From Ricordea florida (lineage: Eukaryota; Cnidaria; Anthozoa; Corallimorpharia; Ricordeidae): a stretch of 64,000 bases of DNA. The position numbers and the translations under genes were made by a program. Below the pieces are notes generated by a model. That model was not told the DNA's origin and searched no databases. It saw only the letters and a list, made by a program, of their open reading frames with translations. The DNA lies in contig OX453281.1 in assembly GCA_949710005.1 (NCBI GenBank), forward strand, positions 25,708,862-25,772,861. The letters run 5' to 3'. Every line of letters begins with the position of its first letter. The stretch's first letter is position 1. Positions 11,317 to 22,300 of the stretch are shown piece by piece.

Positions 11317-14300
11317 TGTAACACCAGTGCAAAAAGTGTAACAACAGTGCAAAAAGTGTAACACCATTGCAAATTACACATCGATATTCTGGATTATGAT
11401 ATTCTTTATTTTTAAACGAACCGCTTTGAGTTCGTAGCGTTATCAGTTGATCTTCATCAGCCAATCAGTAAATAAAGTGTCAAATCCGCGTCAAATGCTC
11501 ACGTCCTGTCCGCAATGAGATCTTCCGGCACTTCCTGCGGGCGACTTTTTCATGTTTATATTATTAATAAGTAATCATACGGTTTTTCTCGTTCAATTTG
11601 GAATTGATTTGCACTTAATAAGCGGCTCGTGCAATTTCAGCTTTTTGAAAAATTCACTCGGGCAAATTAATTCCAAATTGAACTCGAAACCGTATGATTA
11701 CCTTTACTAAATGGTTAGACTTTCTAGTCTTCTCGGGTAAGGACGATAAACCGTAGGTCCCGTCTCACAACCCTTGTTCGTATAATTTCGTGAGACGTTA
11801 AAGAACCCACACACTGTTCGCAAAGAGTAAGGGATGTAGATCCCGTTGTTGTGGTATGGCCTTTGTGAATGTAATTTCACACGCGTACGTATTATGAGGC
11901 CCTGTTAGGGGTAAATTCCGACAAAGCGACATGGCCTTGAAACGGCGACACGAAGGAACTGAAATGACGACGAACGACGAGTCGCTCACGCGAAATTACG
12001 ACAGCGACCTGCGACCTGCGACCTTCCGAAATTGCGACGTGAAAAGGTTTGAAACTCAGACGGGCGACATAAAGAACCCCCCTAACTAGGGTGGCCCACA
12101 AGTGCCACGGTGAAAATCACGAGTCACGGCACAACACAGTCAACTCACGGCACAACACAGTCAACTCACGGCACAACACAGTCAACTCACGGAACAACAC
12201 AGTCAACTCACGGCACAACACAGTCAACTCACGACACAACACAGCCGAAACTCACGACACAACACAGCCGAAACTTACGGCACGACACAGCCGAAACTCA
12301 CGGCACGACACAGCCGAAACTCACGGCACGACACAGCCGAAACTCACGGCGGAAGTAAAATTCTGCGAAATCAAAGTGCTCTGTGAGCGATGTCATCCGA
12401 TTTTATCTATGACGTCATTGTCTTAGCGTGAGATCAGGTAAAAATCATAGATTTTACCACTGTGATGCATATCATTGACAGTAACATATCATTCCGTATG
12501 AAAATAAAAGCTTTTCATTGCTACATGGGAAGCAAAGATAATTTCAAGAAAAGCAAAAAACAAACCGCTTATTTTGGATGATGATGCTTTGCGTTCCATG
12601 AAACATGAAGACGATGCATAATGCATCATGAAAAGAAACATGGATTGAACTGCTACCCAGGGTATTAAAACAGTAACCTCTAACCAGAAATGGGAAGTCG
12701 CAGGAAAAATCCATACACTCCGTTGAGGACCCCAGTTTCAGTTCCCACCATGGAAATTTAAAGTCCCACATACCCATCCTGGAATTCCAGTGAATTTCTT
12801 TATGACCACCCTGGAATTTATGTAAAAAATAGAGGGAAAATGGCAATAAAAAAGAAAGAAACTTAGTCCTCTTCATCAAACTGACACTAAAAAGGAAGTA
12901 AAAAAAAAAAGAGAAGAAACTGTCCTCGGCAGGACTGGACCTTGTACCGTCGGCCTCACTGAAAGGGAATGATCACCACTACACTACTGAGCAAGTCACT
13001 TATGACAGCAACAAATTAAGTTTTTAATGTGTTATTGTGAGCGAAATTTTTGATTGCGGTCGATGTTTCGACTGTGCGTAGATTCAGTACTTCTTGCCTA
13101 TTAATTTTTGAATCTTTTCCGAAATCTAGGCACAGCTTACTTTTTTCGGACGCTAAGAAAAAAACCTATCTTGAACTCTGTTATATTATACATTGTAAAG
13201 CAGATCAGCAATCTTTCCTCTAGCAGAGCGGTCTTCGCGGTCTGTCTCAAATCAGCAAGTCCTTGCCGAACACAAATAAATTAGGAATAACTCATTTACG
13301 TCCCATTTACATGTACTAGTACACAAAGTATTCTGAAAACACTTATATTTCCAGAAAATGCAGTAGACAATCGACCAGCTGAGAACGAATAAACCCAAAT
13401 CCTTCCTTTTGTCACTAGCAAATTTCACCGGACTGCCTAAGCAATGAAAGAACACGATCGAGAAAGAAATAAATACAAACTAATACCACTTCAGGACAAA
13501 ATGTGGCAAAAGGAGTTTATTTTGTGTATTTTTTACCGTTTATTTGGGCATAAAGGTACTAAGGTTCGGCTAAATCTGGTGTATGAAAGACCTCATTAAG
13601 CTTGCAACATAGGCGGCAGAATCCATCCTGGGTACATTTGCGTTCTTCGGATCGAGTTTACACCTGAGTGAGGGCGTAAGTGACAAATCGTCCCCTCACA
13701 GTATGTCATCCTGCTCAACCTGCACGGATGACATAAAAATAGCACACGCGGAGAGGAAGAAGGGTTATGAAGAAGTAATAGATTATTTATTTCGTTCAAA
13801 GGAAGGACTTGCAATAGTATACTTTCCCACCTGGACGTTTTGGTCTTCATTGGTATTTTAGGCCAGCATTGGTGATAATCATGCGCGATACCCTAGTCAG
13901 AATTTCACTTCCGCCGTGGAATTTTAGTTCCGCCGTGAGTTTCGGCTGTGCCGTGAGTTTCGGCTGTGTTGTGTCGTGAGTTTCGGCTGTGTTGTGTCGT
14001 GAGTTTCGGCTGTGTTGTGCCGTGAGTTGACTGTGTTGTGCCGTGAGTTGGCTGTGTTGTGCCGCGACTCGTGGGTTTCACCGTGGCACTTGTGCGCCAC
14101 CGTACCTAACAGGACCTCTCTTATGAACGAGCTTGTACAGCTCCTAGGCGTTACGTGTTTAAATAAAGTATTGATTGATTGATTGTACATGCTAAATACA
14201 ATTATTATACCTACCCTCAAGTGTTTAACAGTGTGCTCAAGATTTATAATGTTATAGCGCTCTCTTGTTCCTAACAGGTGAGGCTTCATTAGAGGATTCC

Positions 14301-15351
14301 AGCAACCTTCGTGATGCCCAAAATGTACTTTAGCTTCGAACAAATCTCTTAAGGTGAAAAGCTTGTGTACTTCAAAGAAATCTGGATGTTCCAGAACGTT
14401 TTTAATTCCGTGAATATCCACAGGTTCTAAGTCCAAAGAAAACAAAATTATATAATCAGAGTTTTTCAGCTGTTTTGTTCCAAGGCCATTTTCGTTGAAG
14501 CTAAAATCTGTAGAAAGTGGGGTTGGGAGGGTGGGGAGGGTGGGAAGGCCATTTCTTGGGGATTTAAAAAGCGAAGTCAGCCTATGTGGTGGAATTTTGC
14601 TATCAGCAAGTCTCGAGGGTGGAGGGACTTATGAATTAATTGGTGTGCCTGTTTATAAGGTGTACGGTCGTTTCGCCGATGGTTAGTTCGCCCGATACCA
14701 GTTCGAACGAACCTTAAAAGTCGATTCGCCCGAAAAAAAGTCTCTTTTGGGGGTGGGGGTGGGGAATTCGTTATTTTTTACCAATTACTTCGTCTCTGCT
14801 TCATCCCCCACTCCCACCCCCAGCCTAACATTGAATGGTGCAAAACATAAATATATAACTGAAACTCAATGAGCACTGAACAAAGAGGAAAGATCCTGGC
14901 CGCCACTGGTGTTTATATTAGGAAGTTATTTCGCTTCAATTTCCTTAAATCACTCGTCGACTGCTTAATTGGAAAATGGACAGTAACCGATTTATTTTGC
15001 AAAAGATGAATATTCGCCACTAACTCACCGTTTATGCTCGGAGTTATCACTTCTTCCCGTGGAAAAGTGGTAGATACCGTTTTACCGTCATCGGTTGGTT
15101 TTGATTCTTCAGTTTCTTGATCGATCTCCGAAGAAGAGCTAGAAAAATGTCTTTGGCGTGTTATGGTAGAAGACGCCACTCTAAGACTTCTCATAGACGC
15201 TAACAAAGAAGCAACAACTGTGTTTCCTATAAAATAATACGATAAAATACTTGAGTATTACATCTAAACTAATATTTAAGGAATGTGAGGAAATCGTACC
15301 CCGCAATGGTGAGATATTACGAAGACAACACGAGCCATGCGAAACCGCCAT
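10288..15351 (-). CDS. MRPS2: Mitochondrial small-subunit ribosomal protein uS2m (MRPS2)
   Basis: Structural protein of the mitochondrial ribosome small subunit, encoded in four exons on the minus strand: 15351-15300, 15226-15029, 14426-14215 and 10755-10288, with TGA at 10290-10288. Total 930 nt, 309 aa, phases 1,1,0. The start ATG at 15351 lies in a good context (AAGATGGCG). A basic, serine-rich presequence (residues 1 to about 40, with RQRHFSSSSSE) fits a mitochondrial transit peptide. The uS2 fold begins about residue 95 with LRDLFEAKVHFGHHEGCWNP, MKPHLLGTRERYNIINLEHT, then RKWRGGTFTNT, PDVVVFLHL, NIPSIGIVDSDCNPN and YPIPGNDDTPSAVELY. These are the conserved blocks of bacterial RpsB. Intron 3 (3.5 kb) is full of repeats. 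The exon 2 donor was chosen at GTGAGT (15028) because it alone preserves frame; reading on reaches a stop. Confidence 0.95.
11140..11905 (+). mobile_element. tRNA-derived SINE, split by a later insertion
   Basis: Head and middle at 11140-11258 (GAGGTCGTTGGTTCGAACC, CCAACACTCAGGGTCTTTAA). The tail resumes at about 11709 (AATGGTTAGACTTTCTAG, AAGGACGATAAACCGTAGG). The same sequence is continuous in the copy at 53768. The interruption is the hairpin element at 11259-11708. Confidence 0.8.
11259..11708 (+). mobile_element. Non-autonomous copy of the tyrosine-recombinase hairpin element
   Basis: The left end, TAATATACATGAAAAAATTA then GATTGGCTGAGAGCAGTGCAG, matches the left end of the recombinase-coding element at 50905. 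It is followed by repeated GTGCAAAAAGTGTAACA words. The right end is a long hairpin (arms about 11571-11635 and 11640-11703, including TCAATTTGGAATTGATTTGC and its complement) ending GTATGATTACC, matching the right hairpin at 52570-52755. The recombinase gene is absent. Confidence 0.8.
12085..14105. mobile_element. Two-kb element with inverted termini carrying tandem repeats
   Basis: In MRPS2 intron 3. The left end at 12090-12355 has GGCCCACAAGTGCCACGGTG followed by about 12 tandem words of the form CTCACGGCACAACACAG(TCAA or CCGAAA). The right end at 13905-14105 is its reverse complement. The 1.5 kb between has no convincing gene. It does have a tRNA-like promoter fragment (about 12920-13005) and an AT-rich stretch. 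Open frames such as 12091-12426 are translations of the tandem unit. Structure suggests a fold-back or long-TIR DNA transposon. Confidence 0.65.
14560..14870. other. MRPS2 intron 2 remainder, no gene
   Basis: Contains only G/C-asymmetric low-complexity stretches: GGGGGTGGGGGTGGGG near 14748 and the complementary CCCCCACTCCCACCCCC at 14804-14822. These could pair as a weak inverted repeat. No exon or transposon ends are visible. Confidence 0.4.
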
Positions 15352-15710
15352 CTTGGTAACTCTCCTTCTTTGTCATTTAAGCTGTAACATTGTGTACTTT
15401 AACTTCCCGGCAGGCTCAGCGCCAAGGGCCAGGAAAAAGGGAGCTTTCTGTTTTGATACCTGAAGTAATGATTTGAATTTTGAGGATTAAGAAAGGGAAT
15501 TTTTGTCTCTAAACGAAAACCGTAATAGTGTCCAAGTCAACAAATGTTAATTAACGATAACAAAGATCATTTGGCATTGTCTGTGAGGCGAAATACGCCT
15601 GCTCAATTCTCCTTGACGTCACGAAAACATCGTGAAGATTTGGGAATGACAAGCTTTGATCAGTGAGACGGAGATCTTCCCGTCTGCGATCGGGAGTCCT
15701 CATAAACAAG
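15352..15710. promoter_or_regulatory. Probable divergent promoter shared by MRPS2 and RABGAP1
   Basis: The MRPS2 start codon (minus strand) is at 15351. On the plus strand CATAAACAAG is followed by a strong donor, GTAAGA, at 15711. It can splice to the acceptor TTTATCAG ending at 17292, just ahead of the RABGAP1 ATG. That would make about 15600-15710 a non-coding first exon of RABGAP1. The interval lacks the transposons that fill most other non-coding DNA here. CACGAAAAC/GTGACG-type words (TTGACGTCACG near 15612) could be a CRE-like site. Inference from layout and splice signals only. Confidence 0.5.
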
Positions 15711-16062
15711 GTAAGACCAAAGGGGAGATGCTTTCAACTAGAATTTTAAACGTTCGGTGTCGTCTTAGTTGTGAATAACAATTGTAGAAGAAATTTATTT
15801 AAATTTCTATGATTTCACATTTTTTACATGTACGTTTTCATGAAATATTATTGAGGATTTCCCTAAGTTGCTGACAGCGTTTAAAGGAATCTTTATGGAA
15901 GCTTTTTTACGGGACGTTTTTTCTCTTCGGTCAAGAGTTTCTCAGTGATTCGCTTCAAATCCAGCGTGTCGGAGAAACACTGCAGGTGAATTGTATTATC
16001 CCAATCTGTGATTCGATTTATTTATGGCCGACATAGATTTTATCTGCAAAATTTGAAGAGGA

Positions 16063-16409
16063 AACCTATATATATATATACAATGTATATATATATATAT
16101 ATATATATAAACACGGTTATAAAATGCCTCAAGCCAACAAAGAATGCCACTGCGTCAGGAGGATCAATGAAGATTCACAGTCCAAGCCTCACCACAAAAA
16201 TGAATTTAAAAACGTTAGATAAAGCAAGGACGGACAACTTCTGACGATAAAAAAGTTAAAAAGTTAAAAATTTAATAGAAAAAACGTTTCGGTCTTAGAC
16301 CTTCGTCAGTTACCTGACGAAGGTCTAAGACCGAAACGTTTTTTCTATTAAATTTTTAACTTTTTAACTTTTTTATCGTCAGAAGTTGTCCGTCCTTGCT
16401 TTATCTAAC

Positions 16410-16450
<41 letters not shown>
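16063..16450. repeat. Near-perfect 204-bp palindrome between TA microsatellites
   Basis: Arms 16210-16310 and 16313-16413 are reverse complements with a centre of only a few bases (CGTCAG-TTAC-CTGACG). Outer ends read AAACGTTAGATAAAGC and GCTTTATCTAACGTTT. TA dinucleotide runs lie on both sides (16067-16110 and 16413-16450). No coding capacity. Fold-back transposon by structure, in the first intron of RABGAP1. Confidence 0.85.
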
Positions 16451-16454
<4 letters not shown>

Positions 16455-17321
16455 CTAGTAAAATATCCTTGGCTCATATGTTGCTATTAGTGAACATGAA
16501 ATATTTAAAAATTCTGGGTCGAAAATGTCTTTATTATTATTCCTTTACTACAAATACCATATAGTAAATGTCATATATTTTTTATCACCGTGCTTCTAAC
16601 TTTAAACGTTTTACAGTTTTGGTTAGCTTTGTAAAACGTATTTGCTTCTAAGATTATGTATTATATTTTTGTTACTTCCATTATTTAGTCCCGGAAATTT
16701 CTTGCCATTTTCTAAGCCATTTTGTGCTCTGTTGAAAAAAAAAAAGAATTTAATCAAGGTAACTGATTTGCCCAGTGACTGTGTGGTCTGTTTGAACAAG
16801 TGATTGGTGAATTATAGAATGCCTAGTTATGTTAAGTATAAAACCTGTTTGTAAACCCATATAATCAAATTTTGATAGATTTAAAATTTCAAATTTGCTG
16901 GAAGCTTGTGGCAGTAAAATCAACGAAATTGAAAGAAATTATGACTATACGTTTAGAGGAGGAAGCCTCACCTCTCTATGTTTGCTCTTGAAACTTGCGG
17001 TGTATATGTAAGTTTATGTACAATTTACTGAACTTTGGACTCAGATGAACCCATGCTATACAAGAAATGTTTTTCTTAGAAATGGAATGCCCATCAAATA
17101 AGAATGAAATTTGTATACTGTTTCTCTGACTGCCTCATTATGGTTAGTTTTCTGAGTCAGTAGCAATTGAGAATGGAGTTTCTCAGTACTTTTGCCTAAA
17201 AATGAGTTAAGGTAAGATCTTGCTAACCAATGACAATAGTTGTTATGTTTCTATGCAGTTTTTATGTAAAACAAAATTCATTGCTTTATCAGATCTTTAA
17301 GGAGTTTCAAACAATACATAA

Positions 17322-19294
17322 ATGGCAGATGCCAGTATTCAGGAAAATGAGCTTTGTGTAGCTGAGGGAAGTGAAGCAAATAACCCAGAGACAAAAGTGC
17401 CAAACGGTGACCACGATTACATTGTACTCACCCCACCAGAGGTGGAATCTGATACAGGATCAGCTATATCACTTTCATCTATAGACAAAAGCAAGTCCCA
17501 GGGAAGTAGTGTGAGTAGTTTTGCTGAAGTGAGTATTCCAAGTATGGATGCAACGTTGGAAAAAGGGCCAACAGAAGAAGAGCTACAAGAGCTGGTGGAA
17601 GACGCGAAAAAAGACCTTATTCACAGCTCAGCTGAAGAGGTGTTCTCTGATTCTGGTCGATCTGCCAGTTCTGAAGGCAATCCTCCTGAATTGAATTATA
17701 AAAATGAATCTGAGATGAATGATGTTGATAGCAATTTGTTAGCTGGAAATCAGGATTCCAAAGACTTCCCCCAGGAGCAAAGTAAACTAGAAAGTTCAAA
17801 CTCTGAGCTGATTAAAGAACGCTCACTATCTGATGGAGCTGTTGGTATTACTAAAGCTTCAAATGTCACTCAGTTTTCTGCAGGGGAAAACGTACGAGTG
17901 AGAGCGAGCACACTACCAGCACAGGGTGAAGAGGAAAATGATGAAGATGCTGTGTTATTTGATGGAATCACATACCTTGGATCATCAACAGTGAATGCGC
18001 CTGTCAGTGAAATCGAATTGAAAAGAACAATGTCCATTTTACGAGAACAAACAGAGGTTACTATTGATGTTATGCTTTATGTTGGATCAACAACGGAAGG
18101 TATGATAAGACTTATTGACCCAGAGTCTGAGGCTGATATTGCAACATATCGCATTCAGAGGATCTTGTTTTGTGGTCGAGGGGATGCAGATGGTGGCGAA
18201 AGGGACTGTTTTGCTTTCAACACTGTGCATGGTGATTCTGATATCTTTCACTGCCATGTTTTCAGATGTGAGGACCCAGAAAAGGTGTGTTTGGTGTACA
18301 TGTTGCAGGCCATTTTATTCCTTAGGTCAATTTGTTTCAACATAGGTCAACTTGTTTCAATCTCCATCAAGTTGTCTCAACCTAGCTACAGTAGGTCAAC
18401 TAATAAGTCCTAAGGTTAGCTTTCATGAATGTTTAGGATACTTTCTGTATTGGTAAAACAATGACCTGTGAGCTGTGTTTTGTACCTGCCCCAGCTTGAC
18501 CTAGTTTGAAACAACTTGATGAAGGTTGAAATATTATGTTGACCTTGGTTGAAACAAATTGACCTAAGGAAGTGACCAACAACACACACAACAATACAAT
18601 TAACTGTTGTTATATAATGTAGCTCAGCCCCAAAATAATGCCTTTTCCTGTTAAGCTACATATACATGCAATGTACTTGCAATATACATGTATTCCAGGC
18701 AGACACAAGAACTGCTTTTTGGTTAGTTTTTTCAACAGCATGAATGTCTTTTAGAAGTATATTTGCATGAACAGCATCATTCTGGTGGTAACCATAGTTG
18801 TGGTTGAGTCAATGATAATAATTAGTACAAAATGTAAGCAGGGACTGTGAGAGACACCCTCAAGACTTGATACTCAAGTAAATCCTTGATTGTTGCATCT
18901 CAATATTTGATAGATAGGAATATCCAGTATTGGGAATCAAGTCTCGATTCTCGTCTGGATAACCATTGTCAACATAAATTTGCATGGGACTGTATGTAAC
19001 TGATATGCTGCCCAATTTTCTAGGTAGCAGTGTTGCATTAGGTCTTGAGGGAGACTAATATTCAAAATGTCAGCATTGTTATTTTTGTACGGTGGTGCAA
19101 CTTACTTAATCAAATCTTTTGATAACTCCAATTTTCAGTGCATTTAGTTTTGAATTTGTTTTTGAATATTTTTTGCAATAACTTTTTTAGGCTGGGAAAA
19201 TTCTGAAAACCTTTGCTCTGTCCTTCAGGAGACACAGAAGGGTGAGTACCTGATATGGATTCATTTAACCCTTTCACTCCCAAGGGGTCTCCAT

Positions 19295-19335
<41 letters not shown>

Positions 19336-22300
19336 GTAAAGTCACTCTTGGGAGTGAGAGGGTTAAGGGAGATAGTCTTTAAGGGAGATAGTTTTTAATT
19401 GCTATTGTGGTCCTGTTACTGAGTTTACAGTTAATTTCTTTAACCAGAGCTTCTAACAGGGTAATGGTAAAATTGAAATTATATGTGATTTTCAAGGTAA
19501 CAGTAAATCGTACAAAGTCTTAATTGTGTTGAGAATTCCATGGAACCAAATGTTTGGTAACTCAAACTGTAAAATCTCTGAGCATTTGCTTTATACAGTG
19601 AATACTATATTTTTACTTTTAAACAGTAAAATGTACGTTGTAAAATAGGCTAATCAGTAGCTGAAGATATAAAATACAACTATTAAATTAAATGAAGAAT
19701 TCAGTTTATATAGAAAAAATTATTGTGTATGACTGTGAAAATGACTATTAAATAAATCTACCAACAAAAGCCCTTCTCATGACAACTTTCAGCTAACAAA
19801 CATTTACAGACTATGATTTACTGGCTTAATCTACATGTTCCTCAACATTGAGTGTACATTCTATATGAGATTTTGTGCTTTTTTTTCTGAGGGTGTTTTT
19901 CTCTTGTTCTTCTCTCCGGCATGTTTCTCTTGGAGGACAAATATTCTTCAGTGAGTTTCTTGCCTTGCCTTTCCAAGTAAACTTTCTCTTTCAGTCAAAA
20001 TTTTTCTTCAACTTATATTACTGATTAGAATAATTATCTTCTTCCCAGCTAAATGAAATTGTTTCAAATAAAATATTGCCATTAACTTTTTAAAATATAC
20101 ATGTTCACCCTTTTGTTGCTTAGAGAAAATGGCATAAACTAAGTATTTTTTTTTAAGGTAGATGGACTGTGAAGTATTGAGCAGCATGCATTTAATAATA
20201 ATTTAGAAATGAACAGGTGTAACCAACTAAATACTGTTGCACATGTTACCAATGTCATTTTTGAACAGAGTGTTATACTTGTATGTATCATTAATCACAA
20301 AGAACTGTTCAGAAGTTAAGTTGATAGCTTTTCCAATTCTCCTCCATTTGCTTCACAATGTATTAATTTTGTAATGATATTAAATCTGCCTCATGTTTCC
20401 CGTGATTGAAAACGTACGTGATGTTTTTATTTTTTGGTTATTCTCCATGGAAGAGAAAACAGCAAGCAAAGCAGTCATCCATCGACCCCTCGCCGAGCGT
20501 TACTGGAATCAGCAACCTGGTGTTTAAGTTTGATGTGACGCTTGACATTTTGGAGGAAGATAGTAAAGGATTTTCTTCTACAGCAAGGGACAAGAACTGT
20601 TTCAAACTGCGGCAAGATCTGAGAAAAAAAGTTACAGCTACAGTGCAACAGTTAACCAATAGACATCTTATTGTTGAAAGGTTTGTATTAATGCAGTACA
20701 AAAATTAAACAGTTGAAATTTATATTTCTTTTAGATTGCTATGACCATACTAGCCAGCCAGCAGTGGAACAGTCAGGGTGTTCTTCTTTATTTATGACAC
20801 TTCAACTATGGAGATAAATGCAATAAATGAATACAATGTGCTTCAGCATGCTTCTCTGTGCATACACCTTGAAGTTCATTTGCAAACTATAATGTCCTAA
20901 TTCTGATGCAGATGGCAGTGGCCACTAATAAATCAGGTGAAGTAAAAAGGAATCTTGAAATATCTTGATCAGTGATATTGATAATGAAAGACTCTTCCCA
21001 AATCATGCTATCTACTTTGAGGACAAAACGTAGATAACAAATGTAAAGCATTTCTATGTACTTAAACTCCAAACCAAAGATATACTTGCATACAACTCAA
21101 ACTCACAAAATGTAACATTGTTTTCTGATGAAGGTGGACTAGTGAGGCCATGAAAAATTCATTCTCAAAGTAGATTGAATAATAACTGCAAAGAAGCTTA
21201 AAATAACCTTATTTGTTGAAATCATACACTTTTTCTTGCAGATGTTTTGGGCTCCTAATTTGTCCAGGAAAGAATGTCAGATATTCAGACATGCATCTGT
21301 TGAGTGATGTACGTGTTCATTACAATTAGTAATGCTAATGATATGGTTTCAAGTTCAATTTGGAAGTAATTTGCATGAGTGAATTTTTCAAAAAGCTGAA
21401 ATTACATGAGCCGCTTCAGTGTGTACAATTTCAGCTTTCACAAGTGCAAATTAATTCTGAATTGAACAAGAAAAACCATATGATTACTTGTGAATAATAT
21501 AAACATGAAAAAAAAATTATTGGCCAGAGTAAACCTTTCTTGCTTTAATGTAACCATTTTTTCTCACTTGAGAAAACTTTTTTTAAAGTTTCCACATAAA
21601 TTTTTCATCATCATTTTAGGTTATACGATTGGCTTAGAAATTTTCCTATTGTCTTTCAGGCAATAGTAGTGGTGTTACACTTGAACTGCACTGTTCTCAG
21701 CCAATCAGAATCAAGATGTCTAACAGTTTGGATCTTTTGAAATTCCATGTACATGTATATACATTCTGTAGCTTAGAAGTGATAGTGTAATTAAATTTTT
21801 TTCCAGCATTGTAATGAGAAAGGCTTGATCAAAAATAAGTAAATAATACAGATTTCTATGCATACAGTGAAAAAACAATAGCCACCACTACAAATACCTA
21901 GTATTGATATTAGATTGACTTGGATTTGAAAACAGAAAGAATTCTGAAGTTTTTTTGCCAATGTAAACTTAGCTAAAGAAAAGTATGTACATGTAGGATT
22001 CTTGCTTTGCAAGACATTAGCTTACTGGATTGCAAGGCAGGATTTTTCACCAAGTCCCAAGAAAAGAATTGCATTTAGTTTGAACTATAAAATCTCCTTA
22101 ACTAATTGAATAACTGCCTAATTGCATTGGCTTTTTATTATGTCCATTATTTTCAAACTTGTAGGTGTCCATGGAGGTAACAGATGGAGGCAAGACCTAT
22201 GTAATCAGTGGTTTGTGGAACCCAGCTGTGCGTGACTTGCTTGTTTTAAACACAGAGACCCCCAAAGGTATACATTGCTGCTTTTAAATTAATTGCCATT

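Noticed and set aside
12091-12426. Open frames with SRHNTVNSRHN-type repeats on both frames
   Set aside because: They are translations of a short tandem DNA repeat in an MRPS2 intron; the DNA, not the protein, is conserved.
17617-17799. Minus-strand frame inside RABGAP1 exon 1
   Set aside because: Shadow of the real exon in another frame, no independent support.
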